Below, in pieces: positions 35,278-47,360 of a stretch of DNA of 64,000 nt; the stretch's first letter is position 1; the number at the start of each line of letters is the position of its first letter. Below the pieces are notes generated by a model. It was not told where the DNA came from and searched no databases. It was given only the letters and a program-made list of their open reading frames with translations. The position numbers and the translations under genes were made by a program. The stretch comes from Liriodendron chinense (lineage: Eukaryota; Streptophyta; Magnoliopsida; Magnoliales; Magnoliaceae): positions 3,159,976 to 3,223,975 of the forward strand of contig ML058405.1 in NCBI GenBank assembly GCA_003013855.2, given 5' to 3'.

Positions 35278-35813
35278 TTGAAAATAAACACCAATTCCTC
35301 AACCTATCCTCATGTGGAATATGTTCAAGCCATCACCACTCTTAAAAGTGGAAAAATAATTGAAAAATCCGAACCAGTGAAGGCCATAAAGCCTAATGAT
35401 CCGGTTGAATCTAAGAGCGATGGTGAATTGAGCAATGCTCCACAAGATGAAGAGCCAGAGCGTGCGTATAAACCTGCAGCCCCATTCCCCCAACGTCTTG
35501 TCTCAACAAAAAGGCCAATTGAAAATCAGGACATCCTAGAAGTCTTCCAACAAGTCAAAATTAACATTCCCTTGTTGGATGCAATTAAGAAAATTCTTTC
35601 ATACGCCAAATTTCTAAAGGATCTATGTGCCGTAAAGTGTAAGCAAAACGTGCACAAGAGAGCATTTTTTATGAAACAAGTGAGTGCCATCATACAACAT
35701 AACACTCCCCCAAAGTTTAAAGATCCCGGAAGCCCTACAATCTCTTGCATGATAGGTAACTTTCGGATCAATAGAGCACTTCTCGATCTAGGGGCTAGTG
35801 TTAACTTAATTCC
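35278..35813 (+). pseudogene. Element A Gag-Pro, first half, cut by element D
   Basis: 178 open codons leading from the Gag C-terminal linker (ITTLKSGKIIEKSEP, AKFLKDLC) into aspartic protease: KDPGSPTISCMIG and the active-site loop DLGASVNLIP, whose catalytic Asp is present. Element D starts at 35814, directly after this loop. The second half of the protease is at 61209. The two halves join in a typical Athila order, so the insertion is what broke an otherwise open frame. Confidence 0.85.
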
Positions 35814-37125
35814 TGTAGACACCCCACCTTTGGCTATAATGTTGGTAGAGATAGCTAAATGAATGGAGGACCATACCCCCAAATCCCATGTCCAAACTCA
35901 GCCAAACTCACCTTTGTAAGCCCCAATCCATAGCCCAAATCAAGCCTGAACCCAGTCAACTCACCCCTAAACATCAGCCCAAAAAATCCCTTACTAAGAA
36001 AAACCAATCAAAAAATCTTTAAAAAGTCAAACTTGCTGAGTCAACCCATCGAGTCAACTCACCGTGTCAACTCATCATCCAAACCCAGTCAACTCACCGA
36101 GTTCCAAACCGCAGCCTCGGAGCAGGTCCGGACTACCGAACCTGGGGATTTTCTTCAGCAACTTCGGAGGCCATACACTTCGAAGCCGAAGCAGAACGGC
36201 CATACGAGCGGCCCATAGGGTGCCGCCCAAAAATATTTACGCAAGCTGCCACTGCTCGCAGCTATAAATACCCCCGCCCCTTCTCATTCAGAACACGGAA
36301 AAAAGATCCACCTCCCCTCAATCCAGCCCGAGAGCTCCGAGTCCATCTCCACCCCTTTAGCCCGTTCCTCCCTGGTCCAGCCCAGCCTGACCCTGGTCTA
36401 AGCCTCCCAAGCCACCCAAGTCTTGATCTAGCCACTTGAAGCAGACCCTTGCGACACCTCCGTCCATCCAGCTACTCTTTTACCAGCATCATCTCATCGC
36501 ATCTAGTATAAGTGCAACATTTACTTTTCTTCCAACTCCGCTGTTACACTACAAGCACTTTGATTATTCAAACACACAGCATGCATCCCACATAAAGCAC
36601 CTGTCAGTTCGAGCGTATGCTCTAGGCTTGCCTGTTAATAGGAACCTGCCCATCAGAAACTCTTACTGTTCAGACCTGCATTCATGCATCATGTCATCCA
36701 TAAGAATGTACGAGGATTAAATCAGACTTTCAAGTATTAGTTCGATTCTGTGAAGTAGAGACCATACCTCGGTACGGGCAGTGTGTGGGGTGCTTAACCT
36801 CTTCCCACCCTGTAACCATGATCCCTTACCTCGAATCTCTGGCCGCAAATCAAAAGGAGTCATTTTAAAGGAAGGAATCTTCGAATTCCCTTCTCTAACA
36901 TTTCTACGGGGTCTAGCCAACTGTAGATTTGAAGTAACTGGCAAGTGGTGACTCTGGTCTTATACAAACTCATCTAAACATATCCAGCTTAACACGACAA
37001 CCGAGAAAAAGCCCTCGAGAACGAGGCAAGCCAGTGGCACAAACGGTGATTCGCGCGCACGCACCCCTCTTCTTTTTCGAAGGGAAGGGAGAACGTTCGG
37101 GAGCGCGGAACGGCAAGCGTCCACA
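35814..37125 (+). repeat. Element D 5' LTR
   Basis: 1312 bp, TGTAGACACC to CCACA. TATA box CTATAAATA at 36262-36270. It lacks about 70 bp that the 3' LTR has, partly the stretch at about 60420-60450. Confidence 0.92.
36262..36270 (+). promoter_or_regulatory. TATA box of element D 5' LTR
   Basis: CTATAAATA is followed by a pyrimidine-rich stretch. In the 3' LTR the equivalent at 60311 is CTATAAGTA. Confidence 0.65.
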
Positions 37126-37128
37126 GAA

Positions 37129-37146
37129 TGGCGACTCTGCTGGGGA
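37129..37146 (+). other. Element D primer-binding site (tRNA-Arg type)
   Basis: TGGCGACTCTGCTGGGGA begins 3 bp after the 5' LTR and is close to the complement of a plant tRNA-Arg 3' end. Confidence 0.8.
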
Positions 37147-37814
37147 TATGCTAGTCCCACTAGTCGTGATCCGACTTGAAAAATGGAATCCCTCCTATAC
37201 TTGAAATTCATTAGTCCTCCTACAATCTCATTTGCATAGCATTCTACCCAAAAAATAAAAAAATATATAGAAAATCCCAAAATCCAAAAAAGAGTAGAGT
37301 ATAGTCCTCACCATTGCGCCTCCTCGGGCTCAACGTATTCGGAAACAACTTCCCTCCTGCAGCATAATCCGCACTCGAGCTCAGCAAGCCATGTCCAACC
37401 ACGAAGAGGAAACTCATCTCTTCCCCACCCTCGAGATGGCCGAAGCGCAACCTCCAGCGCAACAACCAATTGAGAATACACCAATCATGCAAGAATTGGC
37501 ACAAGGAATGAGAGCAATGCAAGAAATGCTCTTGCAATTCATGAAAGCACAAGCTACCGCAGCAGCGAACAACCAAGCTGGCCCAGTTCAGCAATCTTAG
37601 CAGCCATGCCGGGTCCCTCCGGCCTCCAGTTCAAATTAGGCACAACTGTCGGAGTCTACCCAGGACTACCGACAACAGCCATCTTAGCCCTTCTCTCTGG
37701 GGCATCCTCCTCAGTATCTTCCTGCGACAGCAAGACCATCTCAGAATGTTCCTGCAGCAAGAACTTTCAGTCAGCTTCCAGTCAATTTTGCAAACAACAA
37801 TCTCAGTAGATTTC

Positions 37815-37925
37815 AGCATGTCCATGCCGATGGGACCCCTTTCTTTTTTCAAAATGTCTCCGCTGATGGGACCTTTACTCAATTTCAGCACATCCCCGCC
37901 GATGGGATTTCAATTCAATTTCCAA
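37815..37925 (+). repeat. Imperfect ~48-bp coding repeats in gag
   Basis: Three copies around CCGATGGGA / CCGCTGGGA-like words, with about 48 bp between equivalents, encode FQHxxADG-type units in one frame. Confidence 0.6.
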
Positions 37926-38089
37926 CAGCAGGAACAGCACTGGTGAATGCCCACAATGGGGGTCAGTGTCAAGCTCACATTAATCAGCAGACAGTGGCGA
38001 ATACTCAACAAGGGGGTCACTTCCCAGCATCTTAGCCTCCTACAAACAGGAGCACTTTTGAATTCCAGCACATCCTCGCCGACAGGATT

Positions 38090-38216
38090 CCAGTTAATTT
38101 CTAGCAATCTTCAATTCAACAAACTCCAGTTAATTTCCAGCAATCTTCAATTCAACAAACTCCAGTTAATTTCCAGCAATCTTCAATTCAGCAACCTCCA
38201 GTTAATTTCCAGAAAG
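38090..38216 (+). repeat. 36-bp tandem repeat, about 3.5 copies
   Basis: The unit starts ccagttaatttccagcaatc. 36 bp is 12 codons, so the frame is kept; it encodes a PVNFQQSSIQQT-type unit. It ends 25 bp before the solo LTR insertion. Confidence 0.85.
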
Positions 38217-38240
38217 TTCCAGTTCAACCTTCAGTACAGT

Positions 38241-39787
38241 TGTTGAGCTCTTAATTGTGCATATTCAAACCCCAATTCATCACTCATTATGCATGGATTT
38301 TATATTTAAAGACTATTCTAATGCATGGATTTGTGATTGTAGGAATAAGAGGGAGACTTCACTAATTCATAGTTAAAAGAGTCACTTTGTATGCATTAAA
38401 GATCAATAGAACAAGTGCCAAAAGGTGGAAGAAAGAAGCAAGCAAAGAAAGAGAAGAGATAAAGAAGAAAATCTGAAATTTTGTTCTTAGACCTGTCTGT
38501 AGACCGGTCGGCAGACAGGTCGACAGACAGGTCTACAGTGTATTTTTTGAATTGTTTTTCTCCTCTTAGACCGGTCGCCAGACAGGTCGAAAGTAGTCCA
38601 GAAACGTAAAACTCACTAGACTGTTTTTGAGGTTTTGAGACCGATCGTGCGACCGGTCATCAGTGTAACAGCTTGTGCGTGAAGCTCCTGATTTTCTCTG
38701 CGCAATTGCTGTATTTCCTTGCGCAACCTGGAATCTTCCGTTCCAATCTATAAAAGGGACTTCTCCTCTTCATACCAGGGGATGCTAGGACGTGGGGATC
38801 ATCAAGGAAGCTTAGGAGACGGATTCTACTTCAAGTTTTCCTAGTTTTTCTTCTAGTTTTAGTAGTTTTTATGTTTTTGAGGCTTTTAGTTCAAGGATGT
38901 TAGAGATAAACTAAAACCTCTTAGCTAGGGCTAAGAAGTGAAACTTTTAATTTATTTTTAATGGATTGATGCAACCTAGGTTTCCTTTTTATGTTTTAAT
39001 TGAAGAATTTAGTTCAATATGAGTTTGAATCAAGTACTAGTTTGGTTTTACTTTGATCTCTTGATGACTCCGGGCTCATGTGATTCTTAGTGATTCTAAA
39101 CTTAGTAGCTTATCTTCTGAGCATTGGTTATGCTTGTGTAGTTCATTGATCTATCATCGACTTCGGGCACGGTAGACCCTTTGATTGCCTTGTGTACAAT
39201 GGGCTGATCTTCATGTGGGAACTCATTCAACTAAAGTTCTTATCTTTTTTTATAATTTGAAATAGTTTACTGATTGATTTTGATTTAATTAGAATTCTAA
39301 TCATTGGCTATAATCAGGTCTAGTGACAGGATTTGATGAAAGCTATGGTTATGAATCTCAACTAGATTGGAAAAAGGCTTGGCCTACACAATTGAGTGTG
39401 CCCAAAGCTTAAGCATTGTTGTGGGAATCGAATCAATGAATAAGCAACCGTTTTCGATAATTGTTGATTGAACCGCTTTATATTCCGATTAGATAGAGAT
39501 ATGAATTCGATTTCGATTGAGTTATGTGAGACCTAGTTGTGTTAATGCATTGAAACTTATCAAAAGTGGATCCTTGGTGCTCTAGTGCCTTTTTAAATTG
39601 ATATTACTTTACACTTTCACTGTTTAAACTCAAATCATTATTTTCCACCTTTAGTTCTTAATAGGATCTTAATTATTAGTTGTTTTAGATAAATCCTGAG
39701 AATACCCATATATCAATCTCTGTGGGAACGATACTCGGTCTTTCCGAATTATTACTACTTCGCAACCCTACACTTGGGGAGTGAACA
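38241..39787 (+). mobile_element. Solo LTR S3 inside element D gag
   Basis: 1547 bp, TGTTGAGCTC to GAACA, with a perfect 5-bp duplication acagt (38236-38240 and 39788-39792). Same family as the LTRs of A, B and C. TATAAAAG is at 38749-38756. The insertion splits the Gln-rich part of gag, whose CAG/CAA-rich sequence resumes immediately after. Confidence 0.93.
38490..38660. promoter_or_regulatory. GACCGGTC-type motif cluster in S3
   Basis: AGACCGGTCGG, AGACAGGTCGACAGACAGGTC, AGACCGGTCGC, GACCGATC, GACCGGTC lie 90-260 bp upstream of the TATAAAAG box. Confidence 0.55.
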
Positions 39788-41547
39788 ACAGTCTCCAGTT
39801 CAATTACAGTCATTTCAAGCACAAGTTCATCAGAATCCAGTTCAATCAATCAATTTTAGCAACCCGCGGTTGCCTTCCAGGAAGCTCATAAGGTTGAAGA
39901 CATCGACCACTATGCCGAAGAAGAACGTGCCTTACTCCGAGAGGCACCAGTCATTCGAACAGATCATGCAGGACTGGACGAGTTGCGAGAGCAGTTCTAG
40001 ATCTTGCAAAATCAGCTTTAGCAACAACAAGGGATCGATCTACCTTCGACCAAGTTCAGAGACTTGTGTCCTTTCCCAGATGCTCAGATACCTCAAAACT
40101 TTGAGGTACCAAAATTCAAAAGATATGACGGCAGCAGTTGTCCCACAGCACATCTCAAGGCTTTCTGTGGATATCTAAGTGCAATCTCAGGAAATGAAGG
40201 GGCCCTCATTCGCTTATTCTAAAAATCTCTGAAGGGCAATGCCCTCGATTGGTACACATCATTGGACTGCCATCGCATCAGGACTTGGGAACAACTTTCC
40301 CAGGCTTTCGTCGACAGATTCGTATACAATCTCAACATGGCACCCAGAAGAGCCGACCTCGCGGCTCTCAGGCAAAGGAGTGATGAAACACTATCAGCTT
40401 ATGTGGGAGGTTGGCGAGCTATGGCAGCCAGAATGCGGACACCTATCGACGACGAAGAACAAATCTCCATGATTGTTCATTCAACATATCCTGGCATATC
40501 TGGATATCTCATCTCGCATCCATATGCGAATTTCTCACAATTGATCCGTGCTGGAGAGCAAGTCGAAGCAGGAATCTGCGCAGGGACAATCTCCCTGTGG
40601 CCTCATTAAGCCACTCCAGTCAAAAGGAACAGAGTGGAAGGAAGACCTATCGGGTATGGGAAGGGAAACCACAGTGGTTCTCCTCCTCGCCCAACAGAGG
40701 TAAACAACATCATCGCCACTGCTTAGGGCAACCAATATGCTCCCCCACAGGGACGTCAACAGTATCAACAGAATCAGGCTCGGCATCAATCTCAGCGGTA
40801 TCAGCCACAACCAAATCCTCAACCACAGCCACAACCACCTCGACAGTAGCAGCAATTCAGGGGGAACGGCCAATACTCATATCAAAATAGGCAGAATTAC
40901 AGGGAGCTCAGGAAATTCACTCCTCTCACTCAACCACTCAGTCAAGTCATGGCTATGCTGGTATAAAAGCAGTTACTCACTCTGATGGCACCCAGGCCTC
41001 CTCCTCATCCTCTGCTTCCGAACTACCGAGAAAATGAGTATTGTGCCTACCATCAAGGGCGTGGCCACATCACTGATCGATGCCTGACTCTGAAGAATGC
41101 CATACAAGATCTGATTGATGACCGCAAGATTATCATCTCGATCCCTGGAACTCCTCCAGCAGCTCCTACCAACATCCTTCAGAATCCTTCGCCTCAGCAT
41201 CCTACAGACCCCAATTCATCTCGTGGCCCTGCTGTCAATAGCATAGAAGAAGGAGAGCGTCTCGATCACTTCTTCTCACCTATCCAATCCATTCATGCTT
41301 ACACTTACGGGCCAACGAGTTCTCCTCTGATCTTGCAAGGGGCAAACCCCTTTCCTCCTTCAGTCTCCGAGCCGTTAGTTTTCAAAGGAGCACCTCCGTA
41401 TGATGCACCAGTTGTTCAAGGGGCACCTTACAGCCATTCATGTTGGGAGCGGATCATCCTAGAAGGAGTACAGTCATACAACGAGCCCACATTTGAACCT
41501 GTCATCTTGCAAGGGGCAATTTCAGCACAGGAACAATCCAATCCACT

Positions 41548-42078
41548 ATGGAGGGATCATACTCATCAGCAGCAAGAACCATTGTCTTGGAAGGAGCTCC
41601 TCCAGTCAAGCCAGTCATATTGCAAGGAGCAAGTCCCGGAGGCATATCAATCACACTACGACAGTTGGGACAAATAGAAAAACCCCCTGCCATATCAAGA
41701 GGACCAATATTCATTCCATGGGAACCTCCTGCTCCAGGAACGGTCAAGCCAGGACCACAACCTTATGTGATCTATGAAGACAAGCCTCGATATTATCCCT
41801 TCAGCACAGGCAACAATATAGTCCTCAAGACAAAAGCCTCATATGAGGAAGATCTGGTATCCACACCAGCACCGTTGCAAGAACCAGTGGTCCTAGAAAG
41901 CAAAGGAGAGGAAAATTATAAAGAGGTCCCGTGGCACTATCAAGAATGTGCAGAAGTAGGAAACATGAATCCTAATGGGCGTTGCATCCGGAGAGATAAT
42001 CAGAACAGAGGAGATCCCAAAGGTGCTCTCTCAGGCCTCGGCAACAAAAATGAAGATGCATATGATGTGGTGACTTAG
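41548..42078 (+). pseudogene. Element D Gag-Pro linker, shifted frame
   Basis: An open Pro/Gly-rich frame of 176 codons with repeated IVLEGAP and VILQGAS units, overlapping the end of the gag frame by about 130 bp in another frame. Similar units (LILQGANP, LVFKGAPP, VVQGAP) occur in the gag frame upstream, so the two frames were one protein before a frameshift. Such linkers join Gag to protease in Tat elements. Confidence 0.6.
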
Positions 42079-42144
42079 CTCAAGTCAATCCTTGCTCAAA
42101 TCTCGGTATGGGAGCTACTCTGCACATCGCGCATCCACCGAGAG

Positions 42145-43278
42145 ATGTTTGCCAAAACACTGAGTGATGCCCATGTCTCCTCCGATACAGCACCAGAAAT
42201 GATTGCATTGATGATTGGACAGCTCCTGGCTCCATGCGCCATCACCTTCATTGATAATGAGTTGCCACCAGAAGGGCACAACCATGGGCGATCCCTCAAT
42301 ATAATCATACGATACAAAGACCTCTGTGTCCCGCTAGTCCTTATTGATAACGGCTCAAGCTTGAACGTTTGCCCACTCAAGACTGCAGAACGCTTGGGAA
42401 TCAATACCTCCTCATTCTGGCCTAGCACTATATATGTCAAAGCATTCGACAACACCTGCCGATCAGTGGAAGGGGAGGTCGACATAGAGGTACAGATAAG
42501 TCCAGAAGTCTCCACCATCACATTCCAAATCCTGGATATATTAGCCTCTTTCAATATGTTGCTCGGACGGCCTTGGCTGCATAAGGTTGGAGCTGTGCCA
42601 TCAACTTTGCATCAACGGGTGAAATACATCTGTGGAAATCAAGTGATCTCTATCCATGCAGAGAAGGAGCTCATCATTCCTTCCAATGCTGCTGCCACTG
42701 AACCAGATATCCCTGTCATTGATATCCAACACTCTAAAGAAGACGTCCCGTTTCATAGTTTCGAGTTCGAGACTGTGAACGATATCGCCATCCCGGAACC
42801 GATAAGGGTGGACCGTGTCTTTTCACCAACAGAACGTCCGAGCCTCAAGTATCGAATGAAGAATCATTTTAAGTCCAGAAAGACACCGTTGGTATACAAT
42901 CAACGTAAATGGAGACTCGGGTACAGGGCAATCTTCATGGACAAAAGAAAGAAGAAATTCCGTTGCTCTCCCATTCTATTCATCAAGCCAGGAGAACCTT
43001 GCAAAGATCCAAAAGGGAACCAATCGACTGCACTACACAAAGGCCTCCCGATGAGCCTAGCTTGGGCCACGTGGCCCCCCATTCGATGGAACCGGATTCT
43101 CAAACCGTCTAAGCCTCCGGAAGAAGAAGGAAAGGATGAAGACGAAGAAGACAGTCAAATACAACAACTTCAAGACCAGGGTACTCTGATACCTACTCCC
43201 AACCAGGAGCACAACCTGCCCACTTCAATTCCAGTCAACCAGGGGCACAACCTGCCCACTTCAATTCCAGCCAACTAG
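42145..43278 (+). pseudogene. Element D aspartic protease region
   Basis: A 377-codon frame holding the Tat/Ogre protease, which would process the polyprotein. The active-site loop is LIDNGSSLNVCPL (DNGS form, catalytic Asp present). It is followed by TIYVKAFDNTCRSVEGEVDI and the domain end NMLLGRPWLHKVGAVPSTLH, a signature of this lineage. A linker toward RT with FSPTERPSLKYRM and an acidic stretch follows. It ends in a peptide repeat, NQGHNLPTSIP, encoded by the ~39-bp tandem repeat at 43195-43350, and stops at a TAG in that repeat. The protease core itself is uninterrupted. Confidence 0.82.
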
Positions 43279-43350
43279 GGGCACAACTTGCCCATCTCAG
43301 CATCAATCAACAAGGGGCATGACTCGCCCATCTCTGTAGAATCAACATCA
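43195..43350 (+). repeat. ~39-bp coding tandem repeat
   Basis: Four decaying copies around AACCAGGGGCACAACCTGCC encode NQGHNLPTSIP units. The third copy has a stop (aactag). Confidence 0.75.
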
Positions 43351-43666
43351 TCAACCATCAGCCAAGGGCAGAAGCAGCCCATCCATTAGACCAAGAAAGG
43401 GAAATGGCCAGCCCTGGATTGGTCCGATGTCCAGATTCCGAACATGTGTCTCACTGAGGAACCAGACGAACTGCAATGCGAGGTAAGTGATCCGGGAGGG
43501 ACTAAGTATGATTCAGATCTCGAACCCAACTAGCGGGAAATCATGATCATTGGGCCAGACTGTGATTCTTCGCCCAAATCATCAACCCTCACCTCTTCAG
43601 GGGAAGGAGTGTGGGGTCCTGAATGGTCATCCGTTCCCCTAACTTCTGAATCAGCCAGAGAGTCAT

Positions 43667-45600
43667 TTGAAGGCTCTGGCTTCTAAAAAAAATGCCGGTT
43701 TAAGTAGCAAGCAGAACTTTGGGACAAGATGGGATCAATCATGGTCTGCAATGCCCACTTGTTCAAAGTCCCGAGAATTTCAAAAATCTAAAAAAATAAA
43801 AAAAAAACTTTCAAAAACCAAAATATCTAGCATTTCAATTTCAGAAAATTCTCAAAAACCAAAAAACATTTCTTTTCCCGCATTCAATAATGTGCGAAGT
43901 TCGTCTAAAGAGTCGCATGAGTTAGAAGTCGAATCATATGATTTTGACATCGAATTAGACTTTGAGCTCATGGGTTTGGACGAAGCTTGGGATGAGGAAG
44001 ATGATGATCCAGCTCCCGAACTAGAGGATCTCCTCAAAAAGTTCGAATCTAAAGCCAATGTTATAGCCGATGATTTCGAGATAGTAAACTTGGGGACACC
44101 TGAGATCCCTAGGGAAGTACGCATTGGAAAATCGTTGCCACCAGAGATGAAGTAGAGAATGATAGAGTTCCTAGCTCCAAGATTGTCCAACTTTGCGTTC
44201 TCATATGAAGACATGTCGGGGCTCGACGAAGAGCTCGTTGTACACCATCTGCCAACCAAGCCGAATATGAAGCCAGCAAAGCAGAAACTTTGAAGAATGA
44301 AGCCAGAATGGGCCTTGAAAGTCAGAGATGAAGCCATCAAGTAGTACAATGCGGGATTCTTGGTAGTCTCCAATTACCCTGAATGGCTCGCCAACATCGT
44401 ACCAGTACGAAAGAAGGATGGCAAGGTTCAAATGTGCATCGACTTCCGAGATCTCAACAAAGTCAGTCCTAAAGATGATTTCCCTTTGCCACATATCGAC
44501 ACTCTGGTCGACAACATTACTGGGTACAAGGTCTTCTCATTCATGGACGGATTCTCAGGTTACAATCAGATCAAGATGGTTATCGAAGATCGCGAGAAGA
44601 CATCGTTTATCACTCCCTAGGGAACCTTCTGTTACAGGGTAATTTCGTTCGGTCTGAAGAATGCAGGAGCAATATATCAGCGAGAATGACAACATTATTC
44701 CACGACATGATGAACAAAGAGCTTAAAGTATATGTGGATGATATGATCGTCAAATCTCGTGTGATCGAAGGACACTTTGAAGATTTGAAGAAGTTATTCA
44801 ACATATTAGAAAAGTACAAGCTCTGCCTCAACCCTCAAAAATGTGTCTTCGATGCAATGGGAGGCAAGCTCCTTGGCTTTATGGTAAGCAAGGATGGCAT
44901 CAAGGTCGACGAAACCAAAACTAGAGCAATCATCGAGATGCCCCCTCCTAGAATAGAGAAAGAAATTCGTGGCTTCCTTGGCAGAATTCAATACATCAAT
45001 CGCTTCATCGCACAGCTCACACCTATCTGTGAACCCATATTCAACCTCCTTCGGAAGAACATTCCAAAAGAATGGAAAGACGATTGCCAAGTTGCCTTCG
45101 ACCGCATCAAGAAGTACCTCATGAATCCTCTAGTTCTAGTGTCGCCCACTCCCGGACGACCACTATTGTTATACATCTCGGTAGCAGCAGAAGCCATTGG
45201 TTGTGTTCTCGGCCAGCACGACGAGACCGGGAAGAAGGAACAAGCAATATACTACTTGAGCCGAAAGTTCACCGACTACGAGACCAGGTATTCCCCGATC
45301 GAGAAGACTTGCCTCGCCCTAGTCTGGGCAACTCAGCGACTCCGTCAATACATGATTCTGTTCCCTATTCTCCTCCTCGCTCACATGGATCCGCTCAAAT
45401 ACCTATTCGAGAAACCGGCACTTACTAGAAGGATAGCTAAATGGCAGCTACTCCTATTTGAATTCGACATCACCTATGTCACTCAGAAGGCAATCAAGGG
45501 GCAGGCCCTTGCCGATCATCTCGCCGCTCACTCTCTCCTGGATTATCAACTGCTCAAGACATTCTTCCCTGATGAAGATCTCCTGCTTGTCGAAGGTGAA
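43667..45600 (+). pseudogene. Element D reverse transcriptase and RNase H
   Basis: The polymerase that would copy element RNA into DNA. An acidic linker (43667-44155) ends IVNLGTPEIPREVRIG. Then follow FSYEDMSGLDEELVVHHL and the RT fingers/palm: EWLANIVPVRKKDGKVQMCI, DLNKVSPKDDFPLPHID, FSFMDGFSGYNQI. The catalytic motif YVDDMIVKS is at 44731-44757. The thumb and connection include LNPQKCVF and LLGFMVSKDGI, then RNase H with YYLSRKFTDYETRYSPIEK. Stops interrupt it at about 44153, 44290, 44342 and 44618, at places where R, Q or W codons are expected (CGA, CAG and TGG changed to TGA or TAG). There is a frameshift near 44686. From 44686 it is open through RNase H. Confidence 0.88.
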
Positions 45601-45613
45601 GAAAAGAAGAAAA

Positions 45614-46030
45614 GAGATGAGTGGACGTTATTTTTCAACGGCGCAGCAAATTCTAAAGGGAGTGGTATCGGAGCAATCCTCTACTCTTTAGACGATGTCC
45701 TTATTCCTATCTCAAGGCGCATAGCATTCGAGTGCACCAACAACATGGTAGAGTATGAAGCATGAATCGCTGGCTTAAGGGAAGCCATAATCTTGGGCAG
45801 TTAAGAAGCTATGAGTATTTAGGAGACTCACAGCTTATCATCAGTCAAGACCAATATCGAATGGAAAACCAAGGACGAGAAGTTAATACCATATCATGTG
45901 TACCTCGAAAACCTGATCGAAGAATTCAAAGAAATCACCTTCTCATACATGCCCAGAGCCAAGAATCAGTTTGCAGATGCTCTCGCTACACTCGCATCAA
46001 TGCTCGAGATCCCTAAAGGAGCTTCAGAAT
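45614..46030 (+). pseudogene. Element D second (archaeal-type) RNase H
   Basis: After the usual RNase H a second RNase H domain follows, the extra domain known in Tat-lineage elements. Visible are WTLFFNGAANSKGSGIGAIL, CTNNMVEYEA, GDSQLIISQ and RAKNQFADALATLASM. The first catalytic Asp of the usual FFDGA is Asn here, a stop replaces the Cys after EYEA (45763-45765), and frames shift near 45800. It is therefore inactive. GDSQ keeps its Asp. Confidence 0.8.
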
Positions 46031-46179
46031 GAGAGCTCACAGTCGAAACACAAGATGAACTTGCTTTCTGCTTGCAAATAGAAGAAGCCGAAGCTGTCCC
46101 TAACAAACCCTGGTATGCCAACATTAAGCAATATCTCGAAACCCAAGAGTATCTGGAGGCAGCAACATCAACAGATCAC

Positions 46180-47360
46180 CGAACCATCCAGTGTTTGGCC
46201 AGCCAGTTCACCATCAGTGGCGAGGTTCTATACAAGTGATCCTATAATCAAGTCCTCCTTCGATGCGTCGATGAAACAGAAGCTGCAAGGATCATGAAAG
46301 AAATACACGAAGGAATCTGTGGCCCACACATGAACGGACACATGATGGCAAAGAAGATTCTACGACTCGGCTACTATCAGCTCACCATGGAGACAGACTG
46401 CTGCCAGCACGTCAGAAAATGCTTCAAGTGTCAGGAGCACGCGAATCAAATTCATGTCCCCTCATCAGAACTGTACAACCTGATAACTCCCTGGCCCTTC
46501 TCCATATGGAGACTCGACATCATTGGGAAGATTAGTCCTAAAGTATCAAATGGTCATGAGTATATACTTGTGGCAGTCGACTACTTCACCAAGTGGGTAG
46601 AAGCAGCCTCCTACACCACGATTGCAGCATCCCAGGTATCAAATTCATGAAGAACAACATCATATGCCGGTATGGAATCCCTAATGCTATCATCACAGAT
46701 AATGGGACCCCGTTCGTCGACAAGAAAATGGATAACTTCCTCAGTAAATTCAAAATTCAACGTCATCGATCGAGCCCTTACCGTCCTCAGATGAATGGTG
46801 GGGTGGAAGCCACAAACAAGACAATCGTCAGGATACTCGAGAAGATGGTCGTGACTTATCGAGATTGGTCAGATATGCTCCCATATGCACTTTAGGCATA
46901 TCGAACGTCTGTACGGTCTGCTACGGGCGTTACTCCTTTCGAGCTTACTTACGGAATGGAAGCAGTTCTACTAGTTGAGGTGAAAATACTGTCACTACGG
47001 GTGTTACTGGAAAGCGGAATTGAAGAAGGAGAATGGCAATAAGCCAGATTCAATCAGTTGCAACTAGCAGATGAGAAGCGCATGCGCGCGCTAAGTCATT
47101 CCCAGTGCTATCAGAAAAGGATCACTCGAGCGTACAACAGGAGAGTCCGAAAAAGAAATTTCAAGGTGGGCGACATGGTCATGAAGAAGATTCTATCGTC
47201 GCACCTTCCCGATCCCAGAGGAAAGTTCAAACCCTCGTGGGATGGACTGCTGATCATCAGAGAAGTACTTCCTAGAGGTGCCCTCAGACTCATCAGCATG
47301 AGAGGGGTGGATCTTCCTGAGCCAATCAACACCGACAAAGTGAAAATCTTTCACGGGTAA
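46180..47360 (+). pseudogene. Element D integrase
   Basis: It would insert the DNA copy into the host genome. The zinc-binding HHCC domain runs over 46300-46440 (H..GH..., KCFKCQEHA). The catalytic core has WRLDIIG with the first Asp, VAVDYFTKWVEA, then after a frameshift near 46640 IITDNGTPF with the second Asp and RPQMNGGVEATNKT with the Glu. A stop at 46894 precedes AYRTSVRSATGVTPFELTYG. The C-terminal region (47058-47360) reads RITRAYNRRVRKRNFKVGDMV to INTDKVKIFHG and ends in a stop at 47358. All three acidic residues are readable, but stops and shifts break the frame. Confidence 0.86.

Larger units (their letters stand above)
37391..41677 (+). pseudogene. Element D gag, broken and split by a solo LTR
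   Basis: Degenerate Gag of Tat type. It starts with an ATG at 37391 (MSNHEEETHLF) and reads 69 codons to a TAG that probably replaced CAG. A Gln-rich stretch follows, with imperfect repeats around 'ADG' (37815-37925) and a 36-bp tandem repeat (38090-38216), and is then cut by a solo LTR (38241-39787). The capsid core follows in shifted frames, with NALDWYTSLD, RTWEQLSQAFVDRFVYNLN and LRQRSDETLSAYVGGWRAMAA (40240-40609). A CHHC zinc-knuckle variant, CAYHQGRGHITDRC followed by LKNAIQDLI, is at about 41040-41110, as in other Tat elements. The Pro-rich C-terminal region is open to 41677. Stops and frameshifts are numerous. Confidence 0.82.

Noticed and set aside
36436..36720. Open frame conserved in both LTRs of element D (also 60530-60802)
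   Set aside because: It is conserved only because the LTRs are duplicates. It has no domain and its ends differ.
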